A stretch of DNA of 18,102 nt from Candidatus Methanomethylophilaceae archaeon (GCA_011620825.1 WOYN01000089.1:1-18102), one strand, 5' to 3'; positions 1-7,944 are shown, counted from the first letter of the stretch. The notes: generated from the letters alone by a model not told the origin. A program made the numbers and translations.

Positions 1-1
1 G

Positions 2-829
2 GACCCGATAGAGAAGAAGCCCCTTTACCACTTCTATCCGGGCGCCAAGACGTTTTCGGTCGGCAGTGTCGGGTGCAACATGTCCTGCCGTCATTGTCAG
101 AACTATGCGATCTCCCAATATTCCACAGGCAAGAAGCGCACTACTTATGTTTCTCCCGAGAAACTTATAGGCATGTGCAGGAACGAGAAGCTGGACATAA
201 TCTCGTTCACCTACAACGAGCCGACGATCTGGTACGAGTACATAATGGACGTCATGGACCTGGACCCCGACCTGACCTGCGTAATGGTCACGAACGGGCT
301 CGCGAACGAAAAGCCCATGAAGGACCTTTGCAAAGTGACATCCGCCATGAACATCGATGTCAAGGGCTTCACCGACGATTTTTACATGAAAGTATGCGGC
401 GCACACCTCGAAGACGTGCTCAGATCGGTAAAACTGGTCTTCGACCAGAAAGTGCACGTCGAGCTCACCTATCTGATGATCCCGGGGCTTAACGACAGCA
501 TGTCCGAGATACGCGAATTCGCAGTCTGGGTAAGGAACAATCTGTCGGAAGACGTGCCGGTGCATTTCACCAGGTTCCACCCGGACAACGAGATGAACGA
601 TGTTCAGTGGACATCTCCCGAGACGCTCATAGCGGCCAGAGATACCGCGATATCGGCAGGTCTCAACTACGTGTATATCGGCAACATCTTGGCCGAAGGC
701 ACCAGCGACACATACTGTCCGGAATGCGGCACCGCAGTGGTGAAGCGCCTGGGGTATCTTGTGGACATCGAGGCCCTGGACGGGAGAAGATGCGCGTGCT
801 GCAAGCACAGGCTGAACATGGTCAGATGA
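2..829 (+). CDS. amrS: AmmeMemoRadiSam-type radical SAM enzyme, 5' truncated by window
   Basis: The reading frame is open from base 2, so the gene begins upstream; 275 residues are visible. Near the visible start is the radical SAM [4Fe-4S] motif CNMSCRHC (Cx3Cx2C; Cys codons at 74, 86 and 95), preceded by DPIEKKPLYHFYPG and followed by QNYAIS, which is how the AmrS (pyruvate-formate-lyase-activating-enzyme-like) family looks. The C-terminus has a zinc-ribbon-like pair, CPECG and CACC, about 30 residues apart, also usual for the family. The family is named for co-occurrence with AMMECR1 and MEMO1 proteins; those partners are not in this window and its physiological substrate is not settled, so I assign only radical SAM chemistry. 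The TGA stop lies inside the 3' end of the convergent peptidase gene (8-nt overlap). Confidence 0.88.
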   Translation, partial: DPIEKKPLYHFYPGAKTFSVGSVGCNMSCRHCQNYAISQYSTGKKRTTYVSPEKLIGMCRNEKLDIISFTYNEPTIWYEYIMDVMDLDPDLTCVMVTNGLANEKPMKDLCKVTSAMNIDVKGFTDDFYMKVCGAHLEDVLRSVKLVFDQKVHVELTYLMIPGLNDSMSEIREFAVWVRNNLSEDVPVHFTRFHPDNEMNDVQWTSPETLIAARDTAISAGLNYVYIGNILAEGTSDTYCPECGTAVVKRLGYLVDIEALDGRRCACCKHRLNMVR

Positions 830-1724
830 GGAACAGCAGGTTCCCCGCCAGGCCCACGAAGAGCACCGATGCGAATACAGGCAGAATGAAAGGTATCATC
901 GGAGTGACCCAGATCTTCCTCTCACCGTAATCTCTCAGCCTGGAATATATGTCCGCGGTCTCTTCGGGTATGGGAATCCTGAAAAGTTTTTCGCCGTCAG
1001 TGTCGTCCATGGGCCAGACGGGGGACAGTTCGGCCTCCTCTATGTCCATCATATAACCTTGGAACATCCTCTTTCCTCTGTTTCCGTCCCGGAGATTCCT
1101 GCAGACGTTGTATAATGCCGCGGTAAGCGAGAACAGAAGCGCGTGGAACAGCACCGCGGCGGAAAACACGAAAACCTGCGGGAGAACACCCTCCGGCACT
1201 CCCAGGAGGGGGAAGTTCCAGAACACCGGATAGAACGGGAAGGCCACGGTGAGCGATATCATGCATTTCGCATCCGCACCGCCTCTCAGCAGCCCCGCCA
1301 TATACATTAGAAGATACAGTGCATAGAAGACTGGTACGGTCGTCCCTGCCTGCACCATCCGGTCCGACGGCGAGAAGATGTAAGGCAGCAGGAAAAAGAC
1401 GAATATCGAACCGTAGATGGCCGCGGAAACGGCCTTGGAGCGGTCGGCGTCCCAGAGGATGTCATACATTATGATGCCGGAACCCGCCGCCATCGCAAAG
1501 TATTCCCACTTTGCCCCGTAATATGAGGCTGAGACAAGCCAGAATGCGATCCCGACCAGACCTATGGCGGCCCAATGCAGGTCGTGGACCTCCCGGCTCT
1601 GCACGTCGCTCAGGGCTGCGGACCCAAGGACCACGATTACGAGCATGAAAAGCACCAGCGGCACGGTATCCGGAACGATCACGGCCCGGAACAGCTCGGG
1701 AATATTATAATAACTAATGCCCAT
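822..1724 (-). CDS. A24-family prepilin/prearchaellin peptidase, multi-spanning membrane protein
   Basis: A 300-residue protein with about eight hydrophobic segments. The two aspartates of GxGD-type membrane peptidases are visible: D40 in SDVQSREV after the first membrane segment, and the second in GGADAK, an archaeal variant of GxGD. The C-terminal part with WVTPMIPFILP followed by a last membrane segment resembles archaeal FlaK/PibD-like proteins. The expected role is cleavage of class III signal peptides from archaellin or pilin precursors at the cytoplasmic membrane; no pilin or archaellin gene is nearby, so the substrate is unknown. The longest open frame runs from 1847 but its extra 41 residues are low-complexity Ser/Thr/Ala and lie antisense to the neighbour's signal peptide, so I reject them. 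ATG at 1724 is the chosen start; a GTG at 1682 (286 residues) sits at leaderless spacing from the TATA-like box and is a good alternative. Confidence 0.82.
   Translation of the reverse strand: MGISYYNIPELFRAVIVPDTVPLVLFMLVIVVLGSAALSDVQSREVHDLHWAAIGLVGIAFWLVSASYYGAKWEYFAMAAGSGIIMYDILWDADRSKAVSAAIYGSIFVFFLLPYIFSPSDRMVQAGTTVPVFYALYLLMYMAGLLRGGADAKCMISLTVAFPFYPVFWNFPLLGVPEGVLPQVFVFSAAVLFHALLFSLTAALYNVCRNLRDGNRGKRMFQGYMMDIEEAELSPVWPMDDTDGEKLFRIPIPEETADIYSRLRDYGERKIWVTPMIPFILPVFASVLFVGLAGNLLFLI
1703..1712. promoter_or_regulatory. Palindromic TATA-like box shared by the divergent peptidase and MscS genes
   Basis: TATTATAATA is a perfect 10-bp palindrome embedded in an AT-rich island. In-frame GTG codons of the two divergent genes lie about 25 nt to each side (1682 on minus, 1735 on plus), the distance expected between an archaeal TATA box and a transcription start. 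This suggests one element firing both ways into leaderless mRNAs. It is inferred from spacing and composition; no BRE was confirmed. Confidence 0.5.
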
Positions 1725-3414
1725 TCGGACAATCGTGAGATTCAAACCGCCTCTTGCAGTCGTGGTGTTACTTTCGGTGCTTGCGATAGTCGCGGTGCCG
1801 CTGGCCGATGTGGAAGAGGCATACGCCGCCACCGTGGCGGATATCAACTACGAGATCACCTATTCTACCGGCAACGGGACATTTCAGGAATATGTCAAAG
1901 ACGTGAGCCCCGATATCGGGGTCAATTCGGGAAGCGAACTGAAGATAAATGTAATGATAAATTCACAAGCCGCGGGCGAGAGGACCATTTACTTCAACCA
2001 GTCGGAATTCAACGACCGTATAAGCAGTGTGGTCGTAACGGACGCCGATGGGCCCGTGGTTCTTTCTGCGGGCCAGATCTATTCTTTTGAAGTGATCGTA
2101 ACTCCGAATACCAATACCCACGGAACCGGTGAAGTCAAGCTTAACATGGTGGTCGGAGACCCGGTCGCAGGTACCAACGAAACGGTACCGATCGATATAG
2201 CGATCAATGTTCTTTCTGCGGTTTCCAGCGAGGGCTACTACAACAAGATCATGGGCATATACAACAATCCGTTCGGAGAGCCCTTCGATCAGCCCGCATA
2301 CGCAGCCATCCTGACACTGGCTATATGGGTGATTATGGGTATAGCGGCCGCATACGCCGTCATACCGGCAATACTCTGGGCGCCCCTCAGGAACAACAAT
2401 CAGACCAGGAGAGAGATAACGCGCGGGATAGGCAAGATGGTCGTAATGTTTGCCACCGTAGCGGGAATAGGTCAGACGATAAGGGTCTACGGCGCTTCCG
2501 ACTACTATATTCAGATATTCGACACCATGTCCCTTGTGCTGTACATTCTCCTCGGAGCGACCATCGCATGGAAGCTCTACCTGGTGATAATCGACAACGT
2601 GTTCCGTAAGATCGGGACCAATACATCCGTTGGAGGAGTCGACGAGACGTTGATCCCTTTGTTCAGAATGATTGGCAGGATCACCATCGGTGTTGTTGCG
2701 GTCGCCGCAATATTCTCTGCCCTCGGAGCAGATCTGATGGGGATAATCGCAGGTGCGGGAATAGCAGGACTGGCACTTTCATTGGGCGCACAGAGCACGC
2801 TCAATCAGTTCTTCAGCGGCCTGTCGCTTCTGCTGACCCGCCCGTTCAGAGAGGGAGATATAGTAAGGATCGGTTCCGAGGGCACCGTTCTGAAGGTGGA
2901 CAGCGTCGGCGTCATGAACACAAAGTTCCATCATACGGATAACGAGCAGGTCATAACGATGCCGAACAACATGGTCTCTTCAGCGGTGATATACAACTAC
3001 ACTGCGGAGAATTCATTCTATCATTTCTACATCTACTTCGGAGTGGCCTACGGTTCGGACATAGACAAGGCGAAGAGCATAATGATGGAGGCGGCCCTTG
3101 ACAACCCCAATGTCATGAAGGGCGGCTCGGTGCCTATGCCGGGAGTCAGGATGACGGCATTGGCAGATTCCAGCGTTACCCTCAGACTTTCCGTTTACGC
3201 CTATGATTATGGTGACAGCTTCTCCACCGACGGGCAGATCAGGGAGCGCGTGTACAGGGAGTTCCTCGAAAACGGTATAGAGATCCCATTCCCTCAGATG
3301 GATGTCCATCTGAAGTACGAGCCTGCAGAGGATAACAAAGTAGTGGTCACTCAACCCAGGAGGAAGGACAAGGCCGTGAAAGCGGAACCCCAGGCAGATT
3401 CAAAGGTCGAATGA
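1717..3414 (+). CDS. MscS-family mechanosensitive channel with N-terminal extracytoplasmic domain
   Basis: 565 residues from ATG at 1717. Residues 11-37 form a signal peptide or signal anchor ending AEAYA-like. Residues about 38-170 are Thr/Val/Asn-rich and probably a beta-sandwich domain outside the cell. Membrane segments follow at about 195-222, 240-255, 270-292 and 318-335. The MscS core is clear: the pore helix with GIIAGAGIAGLALSLGAQ (about 342-359), FFSGLSLLLTRPFREGDIV (365-383), then the beta domain with the MPNN motif (415-418). The tail after 540 is Lys/Glu-rich. Expected role: a gated pore in the cytoplasmic membrane that releases solutes on osmotic downshock. GTG at 1735 is an alternative start that keeps the signal peptide and fits a leaderless mRNA. 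The gene is monocistronic, ending 36 nt from the convergent prenyl synthase. Confidence 0.9.
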   Translation: MPIRTIVRFKPPLAVVVLLSVLAIVAVPLADVEEAYAATVADINYEITYSTGNGTFQEYVKDVSPDIGVNSGSELKINVMINSQAAGERTIYFNQSEFNDRISSVVVTDADGPVVLSAGQIYSFEVIVTPNTNTHGTGEVKLNMVVGDPVAGTNETVPIDIAINVLSAVSSEGYYNKIMGIYNNPFGEPFDQPAYAAILTLAIWVIMGIAAAYAVIPAILWAPLRNNNQTRREITRGIGKMVVMFATVAGIGQTIRVYGASDYYIQIFDTMSLVLYILLGATIAWKLYLVIIDNVFRKIGTNTSVGGVDETLIPLFRMIGRITIGVVAVAAIFSALGADLMGIIAGAGIAGLALSLGAQSTLNQFFSGLSLLLTRPFREGDIVRIGSEGTVLKVDSVGVMNTKFHHTDNEQVITMPNNMVSSAVIYNYTAENSFYHFYIYFGVAYGSDIDKAKSIMMEAALDNPNVMKGGSVPMPGVRMTALADSSVTLRLSVYAYDYGDSFSTDGQIRERVYREFLENGIEIPFPQMDVHLKYEPAEDNKVVVTQPRRKDKAVKAEPQADSKVE

Positions 3415-3423
3415 GAGAATTAG

Positions 3424-3443
3424 GGGCCGGGAACTCCCGGCCC
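3424..3443. repeat. GC-rich inverted repeat between convergent genes
   Basis: GGGCCGGGA and TCCCGGCCC are perfect 9-base complements separated by AC, giving an eight- or nine-pair hairpin in the 36-nt gap between two convergent stop codons. It could fold in both transcripts and act as an end-of-transcript structure. No oligo-T tract follows on either strand, so it does not match a typical archaeal or bacterial intrinsic terminator. Confidence 0.6.
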
Positions 3444-3450
3444 GTAGGTT

Positions 3451-4434
3451 TCAGGCCTCTCTGTCTATTGCGAAGCGGGCGAGCTCTATCATGAACTCCT
3501 TCTCCTCGCTCGGGGGCAGGAACTGGATCTTTTCGATCGCCATATCGACCTTTTTCTGGGCCAGGTCCAATGCGTATTTTATGCTTCCGGCTTTTTCGAG
3601 GATTTCGAGCGCCCTATCGATCTCCCTCTCGCTGGCATCGATCTTTCCCAGGATGCCTTTGAACTCTCTGAACTCTTCCGCGTCCTCGATGTGGTCCATC
3701 GCGTGGGTGATCATGACTGTGCATTTTCCTTTGCGGATGTCGTTTCCCACTGATTTTCCGGTCTTGGAAGACTCTCCGGCAACACCCAGGTAATCGTCGT
3801 ACATCTGAAATCCAAGTCCGAGATCTATCGCATATTCGTTGATTGCTTTCACTGTTTTATCGTCTGCACCTCCGGCGATCGCACCTCCGGCGGCCGCGGC
3901 AGCAAAAAGGACGCTGGTCTTCAGTCTGATGGTCTCGATGTACACTTCTTCGGTGACGATACGCCCTTCGTTGTTGATGTCCATCTGCTGTCCGCGCGCA
4001 AGGTCCCAGACTGATTTGGTGACGTATTTCAGAATACCTCTCATGGCATCGTCCGGAACATCCAGGTCTGCGATTATCTGGAATGCTTTGGCGAACAAGG
4101 CATCGCCGGCCAGCACCGCGGTAGGCATTCCGTATTTTACGTGGATGGTGGTCATGCCCCTGCGCTTTTCGTCTCCGTCCATGAGGTCGTCGTGGACCAA
4201 TGTGAAGTTGTGAATATATTCTACCGCGACAGCCAACGGAACAGCCTTTGACACGTCTCCGCCGACGGCACCGCAACATGCGATGGCCATTGCCGGCCTC
4301 ATCCTCTTCCCGCCTGCGTACGGATATTGCCTGGAAGCCTCGATGAGGTCTGCCGGTTCTTCATTTTCTATGTATTTTTTGATCGGCGCATCCAGCTCAG
4401 CTGAAATTTTCTTAAGATATTCCTTTGCATTCAT
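3451..4434 (-). CDS. idsA: Geranylgeranyl diphosphate synthase-type polyprenyl synthase
   Basis: 327 residues, the normal size for trans-polyprenyl synthases. The first aspartate-rich motif is DDLMD at 82-86 and the second is DDYLG within FQMYDDYLGV, the form common in archaeal GGPP synthases; GGKRMRP at 41-47 binds IPP. Phe77, five residues before the first motif, is a chain-length position and suits a C15-C20 product. The enzyme would condense IPP with allylic diphosphates in the cytoplasm to make the C20 chain of archaeal lipids. The start is fixed by an ATGA overlap with the stop of fni; the longer frame from 4452 runs back into fni and is less likely. An AGAGGGA Shine-Dalgarno-like stretch lies just upstream. 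Last gene of the ipk-fni-idsA operon. FPP versus GGPP as main product cannot be decided by eye. Confidence 0.92.
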   Translation of the reverse strand: MNAKEYLKKISAELDAPIKKYIENEEPADLIEASRQYPYAGGKRMRPAMAIACCGAVGGDVSKAVPLAVAVEYIHNFTLVHDDLMDGDEKRRGMTTIHVKYGMPTAVLAGDALFAKAFQIIADLDVPDDAMRGILKYVTKSVWDLARGQQMDINNEGRIVTEEVYIETIRLKTSVLFAAAAAGGAIAGGADDKTVKAINEYAIDLGLGFQMYDDYLGVAGESSKTGKSVGNDIRKGKCTVMITHAMDHIEDAEEFREFKGILGKIDASEREIDRALEILEKAGSIKYALDLAQKKVDMAIEKIQFLPPSEEKEFMIELARFAIDREA

Positions 4435-5486
4435 TCTAGTCCCTCTAACCACTGTCTGGTCTCGCCGAGCACAACGTACCTAGCTTTGGAAAGCTGTTTG
4501 ATATCTGAACACCCGGTCAGCAGCATGGCCACCTTAAGTTCTTCTCTGATCAGTGTCAATTTGTTCTTCACGGCTTCAGCCGATTCAGTCGCTTCTCTCA
4601 GCACGGCGTTCGCGATGCCCGCGCAACTTGCGCCCATCGCAATGCTGCATGCGACGTGTATCCCGTCGAGTATGCCTCCGGAAGCGATGAGAGGAAGGCC
4701 GCATCTGGCCTCGATAAGCGACACCGGGGACGGTATCCCCCAGTCGAAGAACGTCTCGCCCATTCCTGTGCGGATATCGTCTCCGGCCTCGATCGCTCTG
4801 TGGAGCTCGACCCCTGAGAAGCTGGTGCCACCCATTCCGGCTACGTCGATGCCCCTGATCCCTGTACCCTTGAGCCTCGATGCAACATCTCTCGAGATTC
4901 CAGCCCCGGTCTCCTTGACGATTATCGGGTATTTGACTGCCAGATCGCGTATTGCATCGTAACAGCCCTTGGCATTCGTGTCCCCTTCAGGCTGAACAGC
5001 CTCTTGCAGATAGTTCAGGTGCACGGCTATTACGTCGGCATCGATCAGATCAATGGCTCTGCCAACACCATCCGAAGCGAATATGTCCTTGCTATGTTGG
5101 GGAATCAGCTGGGGCGCGCCGATGTTGCCGATCATCAGTGGCACATCGTATTCCTTCACTACGCTGTAGCTTTTTGGCTCCACTCCTCCGACGCCAGCCC
5201 TCTCGCTGCCAACCCCCATTCCTATGCCGAGTTCGGCACAAGCCTCTGCGATGTTCGAGTTGATTCTCTCAGCTCCGCTGAATCCGCCTGTTATGGCAGT
5301 CACGATAAGCGGGAAGTCTAGCTTCTTCCCGAAAAGAGTGATACTTGTATCGATCTCGTCCGCATCTACCTCAGGCAGAGCGTTGTGTACAAATCTGACA
5401 TCGTCCCAGTAGCAGTAGCCAGGAGCCACTCGCTGCGTCAGGCAGATCTCGATGTGGTCGGCTTTTCTGTTGTTGATCGGTGTCAT
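4431..5486 (-). CDS. fni: Type 2 isopentenyl-diphosphate delta-isomerase (FMN-dependent)
   Basis: 351 residues, full length for the family. Hallmarks: RKADHIEIC near the N-terminus, TAITGG at 63-68, [24 protein letters not shown] and AGMGGTSF, which together form the FMN and substrate site of the TIM-barrel type 2 isomerase. It interconverts IPP and DMAPP using reduced FMN, supplying the allylic starter for the prenyl synthase encoded next. Its ATG overlaps the TGA of ipk by ATGA, and its own TGA overlaps the next ATG in the same way, so translation of all three genes is probably coupled. It is unrelated to the type 1 (Nudix) isomerase of bacteria and eukaryotes. Confidence 0.95.
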   Translation of the reverse strand: MTPINNRKADHIEICLTQRVAPGYCYWDDVRFVHNALPEVDADEIDTSITLFGKKLDFPLIVTAITGGFSGAERINSNIAEACAELGIGMGVGSERAGVGGVEPKSYSVVKEYDVPLMIGNIGAPQLIPQHSKDIFASDGVGRAIDLIDADVIAVHLNYLQEAVQPEGDTNAKGCYDAIRDLAVKYPIIVKETGAGISRDVASRLKGTGIRGIDVAGMGGTSFSGVELHRAIEAGDDIRTGMGETFFDWGIPSPVSLIEARCGLPLIASGGILDGIHVACSIAMGASCAGIANAVLREATESAEAVKNKLTLIREELKVAMLLTGCSDIKQLSKARYVVLGETRQWLEGLE

Positions 5487-6262
5487 TTCGTTCCGCCCCT
5501 CGCGATAGTACAGGTAACCGTCTCTCCTCGCAGCAAAGCACCCAACCTTCCGTCGACCGTGCCGTTGACAAGAACGCAGTCACGGTTTTTAGTGCTCATC
5601 CTGAGCATTGCTTCTACCTTGGAGAGCACCCCTCCCGTCACGTCATCCACGCCGCTCTCCGATTTAATCTTCTGCAGCATTTCCGGGTCGACAGAGCCGA
5701 GAAGTCTGGCTCCTTTGTTGGTTTTCGGATCTGCAGTGTAGAGCCCGTCGATGTCGGAGACGAATATGACCTTTTTGATATCGAAAAGTTCCGCCAGGAC
5801 CTCCATAAGCTGATCTCCCGAGCATATTCCGAAGCCCTTGGTGCGGTCTGTGACGACATCCCCGAAGGTTACAGGCATAATCCCGAGTTTATTGAGTCTT
5901 TCGATCGCTTCCGTGTCCGTTGCTATCAATTTGTCGTTGTTCATGACGAAGCAGGACCCGGGAGCGACCGACACGGCTGGTATTCCGGCCGATAGCATTT
6001 CTTTGATAATCATCTGGCTCAGGTCCCTGGTGTCATACTGTACCTGGGCTGCCGCGATTATCTGGTCATTGGACGAGAAGCCGTTCTGCAGGCCGTATTG
6101 CCTTGCGAGCACGTGGCCGAACGAACCGGCCCCGTGGACCACCAGGACCTCGAGTCCGGAATCCTTGATCTCCTTGCAGAGTTTCGAGACGCGTTCCTGA
6201 TTGAATTTTCTATACTGGGACTTATCGGTTATGACACTACCGCCCAGTTTTATAATTATCAT
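5483..6262 (-). CDS. ipk: Isopentenyl phosphate kinase
   Basis: 259 residues of the amino-acid-kinase fold. KLGGSVIT at 5-12 is the nucleotide-phosphate loop; [10 protein letters not shown] at 41-50 ends in His50, at the position of the catalytic histidine described for archaeal IPKs. [12 protein letters not shown] and [12 protein letters not shown] follow in the usual places. It phosphorylates isopentenyl phosphate to IPP with ATP, the last step of the archaeal alternative mevalonate pathway. The ATG at 6262 lies 26 nt from a TATA-like box, so the operon mRNA is probably leaderless. First gene of ipk-fni-idsA; the decarboxylase and mevalonate kinases are not in this window. Confidence 0.95.
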   Translation of the reverse strand: MIIIKLGGSVITDKSQYRKFNQERVSKLCKEIKDSGLEVLVVHGAGSFGHVLARQYGLQNGFSSNDQIIAAAQVQYDTRDLSQMIIKEMLSAGIPAVSVAPGSCFVMNNDKLIATDTEAIERLNKLGIMPVTFGDVVTDRTKGFGICSGDQLMEVLAELFDIKKVIFVSDIDGLYTADPKTNKGARLLGSVDPEMLQKIKSESGVDDVTGGVLSKVEAMLRMSTKNRDCVLVNGTVDGRLGALLRGETVTCTIARGGTK

Positions 6263-6284
6263 GCGGTCACCCGTATTCGCTGTG

Positions 6285-6291
6285 TATTTAA
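6285..6291 (-). promoter_or_regulatory. TATA-like box of the ipk-fni-idsA operon
   Basis: On the minus strand this reads TTAAATA. Its centre is 26 nt upstream of the ipk ATG at 6262, the spacing that would put the transcription start on the start codon. The call rests on composition and spacing only. Confidence 0.55.
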
Positions 6292-6294
6292 GAT

Positions 6295-6465
6295 TTGTTG
6301 CACGCGGAGGTTCTCCATACGGACCCGGAGAGCTATTACCAGCTCATTCTGCATTCGACATAGGGCCGGAACACGATTGCGCGACCGTCTGTTCGCCGCA
6401 TTCTGTCCGCGACAGGTTAAAAAACGAACATAACCCCATGTGCCAGGCATTATATCTGATAACAA
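6295..6465. other. Non-coding stretch upstream of helicase remnant
   Basis: Short open frames cross this stretch in several phases but none shows recognisable protein character. It holds a TATA-like sequence TTATATC at about 6450-6456, some 30 nt before the first ATG of the pseudogene, which could be a surviving or accidental promoter. I see no RNA gene or repeat here. Confidence 0.4.
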
Positions 6466-7269
6466 ATTGACATCACGAAGAGCACCATGGCAACGAGATT
6501 CATTTCGGACAATGGGAAAGAATACGAGGGCGAGCACGGTCTGATGAGTGCGAAGCCCCTCGATGCGATCCGGCGCTCGGTGATCGCGCTCGAGGACATA
6601 GGTGGGGGATGTATTCCTCGGCGAGCCTGCGCTCGATGCAGATGACTGGTTCAGGAGGGACAAGGATGGCGGAGAGGTCGTCAATATTCTGCGTATCTTT
6701 TTCGATGAGGCGCATATGCTGTTCGACGATGCGCCTCCCCCTCGTCCAAAGTCGGTATATTCTTCAGGTCCCAGAGCCTCTCCGATATCCAGGATCCGGT
6801 CCTATCCAAGCTAGGCAACCGCGTGCGGCATGCACTCCGTGCCTACATGCCGAAAGAACGGAAAGCTGTAAAGACGGCAGCGGAAACGTTCCGTGCAAAT
6901 CTGAATTTCAAGACTGCTGGTGTGATAATCGAGCTTGGCACAGGGGAAGCGCTGGCGTCGTTCCTCGACGAGAAAGGACGCCCGGACATAGCAGAGAGTG
7001 TGTTCATACTGCCACCCAGATCGTTCCTGGGACAGATCCCCGATGAAGATTACAGGACGATGGTATCCGGCGGCGAACCGGACGAGAGGTACGGGCGGCG
7101 GATCGACGACCACACGGCCTACGAGGCCATTGAAAATGCCGAGTCTGAAAAAGCCAGGGAGGCCAATGGAAGGGAGAAGGCCACCCCTAAACACACCACG
7201 ACACGGAAAAGGAGATCGTATGCTGGGAAGGCCACCGACGGAACGGTCGGCAGCGCCATACCGCAATAG
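6466..7269 (+). pseudogene. Decayed C-terminal remnant of a HerA-like (DUF853) ATPase
   Basis: Three pieces in two frames add up to the C-terminal third of a DUF853/HerA-like ATPase (intact members are about 500 residues). Piece 1 (frame of ATG 6487) has FISDNGKEYEGEHGLMS and ALEDIG. Piece 2, one base over from about 6602, has GDVFLGEPALDADDW and the Walker B-like FFDEAHMLFDDAP. Piece 3, back in the first frame from about 6736, has VGIFF, SQSLSDIQDPVLSKLGNRV, RHALRAYMP, AAETFR, LGTGEALASFLDEKGRPD and VFILPPRS. The first shift sits at a run of five G (6604-6608) and looks like one extra base. Roughly 35 residues before FFDEAH and about 15-20 after DDAP are missing compared with the family as I know it, and the N-terminal P-loop half is absent. 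It ends in TAG, the only TAG gene end in the window. Exact boundaries are uncertain. Confidence 0.8.
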
Positions 7270-7295
7270 GGCGCGTCCCGTGCGACACGCTGTCG

Positions 7296-7300
7296 AAAAA
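7296..7300 (-). terminator. Possible T-run terminator downstream of hypC
   Basis: On the minus strand, five consecutive T lie about 16 nt past the hypC stop codon, next to a short GACA/TGTC dyad at 7284-7294. Archaeal RNA polymerases can stop at T-runs, but five T is marginal. Confidence 0.25.
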
Positions 7301-7315
7301 GCTGTTCCGCCGAAC

Positions 7316-7546
7316 TTACTGGTACTTCACGCCGTCGTGGTCGAGGACCTCGTTCCAGAGAGCTATGGTCTCGCGGGCCTCATCCTCGTCCATTATCTCT
7401 ATGGCATATCCAGCGTGAACAACCGCCCACTGCCCCACCTCGGCGTCGACCATCGCAACGTTCGCCTGTTTTATGACGCCACCGAAATCGACATCTGCCG
7501 TTTGATCGTTTATCTTAACAATTTTTCCAGGAATCGCAAGGCACAT
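7316..7546 (-). CDS. hypC: HypC/HupF-family hydrogenase maturation chaperone
   Basis: 76 residues, normal for HypC. It begins MCLAIPGKI, the family signature in which Cys2, exposed after removal of Met1, carries the Fe(CN)2CO unit with HypD. An acidic segment and GYAIEIMDEDEA follow as in other HypC proteins. It acts in the cytoplasm in assembly of the NiFe-hydrogenase active site. A GGAGTGA Shine-Dalgarno sequence overlaps the stop of the NAC gene and lies about 6 nt before the ATG, so it is probably co-transcribed with and translated after NAC. The other hyp genes are not in the window. Confidence 0.93.
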   Translation of the reverse strand: MCLAIPGKIVKINDQTADVDFGGVIKQANVAMVDAEVGQWAVVHAGYAIEIMDEDEARETIALWNEVLDHDGVKYQ

Positions 7547-7550
7547 TCTT

Positions 7551-7907
7551 TCACTCCGATACTATCTTTATTATTGCTTCAGCCGGCTGTCCGTCCGTTG
7601 CTTCGAGGGCCTCCACGGCCCTCTCTCTGTTGCATCCGGTCTGCGAAATGACGAGCGCTATATCTTCCTCTGGTATCTGCGGTCCGATAGCCTCCGATGA
7701 AGACGACAGCGGCCTCACGATCTCGGTTCCGGTTATCTGGTAGCTCCTGGAACCGTTCATATCTATGCAGATCACCTGGGCGTTGGTTATGACCGTCTCG
7801 TCATCCCTGGTCCTGATTATAATCTCGGTAACGTTCGGGACCTCGGACTGGCTGATGCCCATTTTTTTCATCGCCTGCTTCATCTGGCGCTGATTTATCT
7901 TAGCCAT
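7551..7907 (-). CDS. nac: Nascent polypeptide-associated complex (NAC) protein, archaeal alpha type
   Basis: 118 residues, typical of archaeal NAC. Residues 1-17 are the basic start (QRQMKQAMKKMGI), about 20-70 the beta-barrel NAC domain with VTEIIIRTRDDETVI and SYQITG, and about 80-117 a UBA domain (EEDIALVISQTGCNRERAVEALEATDGQPAEAI). It forms a homodimer that binds ribosomes and emerging chains. ATG at 7907 is preceded by GGTGAT. A TATA-like box lies in the tail of the upstream alaX gene. It leads a two-gene unit with hypC, 4 nt apart; the pairing has no obvious functional logic. Confidence 0.93.
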   Translation of the reverse strand: MAKINQRQMKQAMKKMGISQSEVPNVTEIIIRTRDDETVITNAQVICIDMNGSRSYQITGTEIVRPLSSSSEAIGPQIPEEDIALVISQTGCNRERAVEALEATDGQPAEAIIKIVSE

Positions 7908-7931
7908 ACCATCACCTGAACCGTCCGCATG

Positions 7932-7944
7932 TTTAATTAATATT
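7932..7944 (-). promoter_or_regulatory. TATA-like element for NAC-hypC
   Basis: The minus strand reads AATATTAATTAAA across the stop codon of alaX. Its centre is about 30 nt from the NAC ATG at 7907, allowing a start a few bases upstream of the ATG. Confidence 0.4.

Noticed and set aside
1725..1847. 41-residue N-terminal extension of the prepilin peptidase
   Set aside because: Ser/Thr/Ala low-complexity reading antisense to the MscS signal peptide; it contains the predicted promoter and the family starts near the first membrane segment.
6201..6470. Open frame between ipk and the pseudogene
   Set aside because: Begins antisense within ipk and shows no protein-like features; likely chance.
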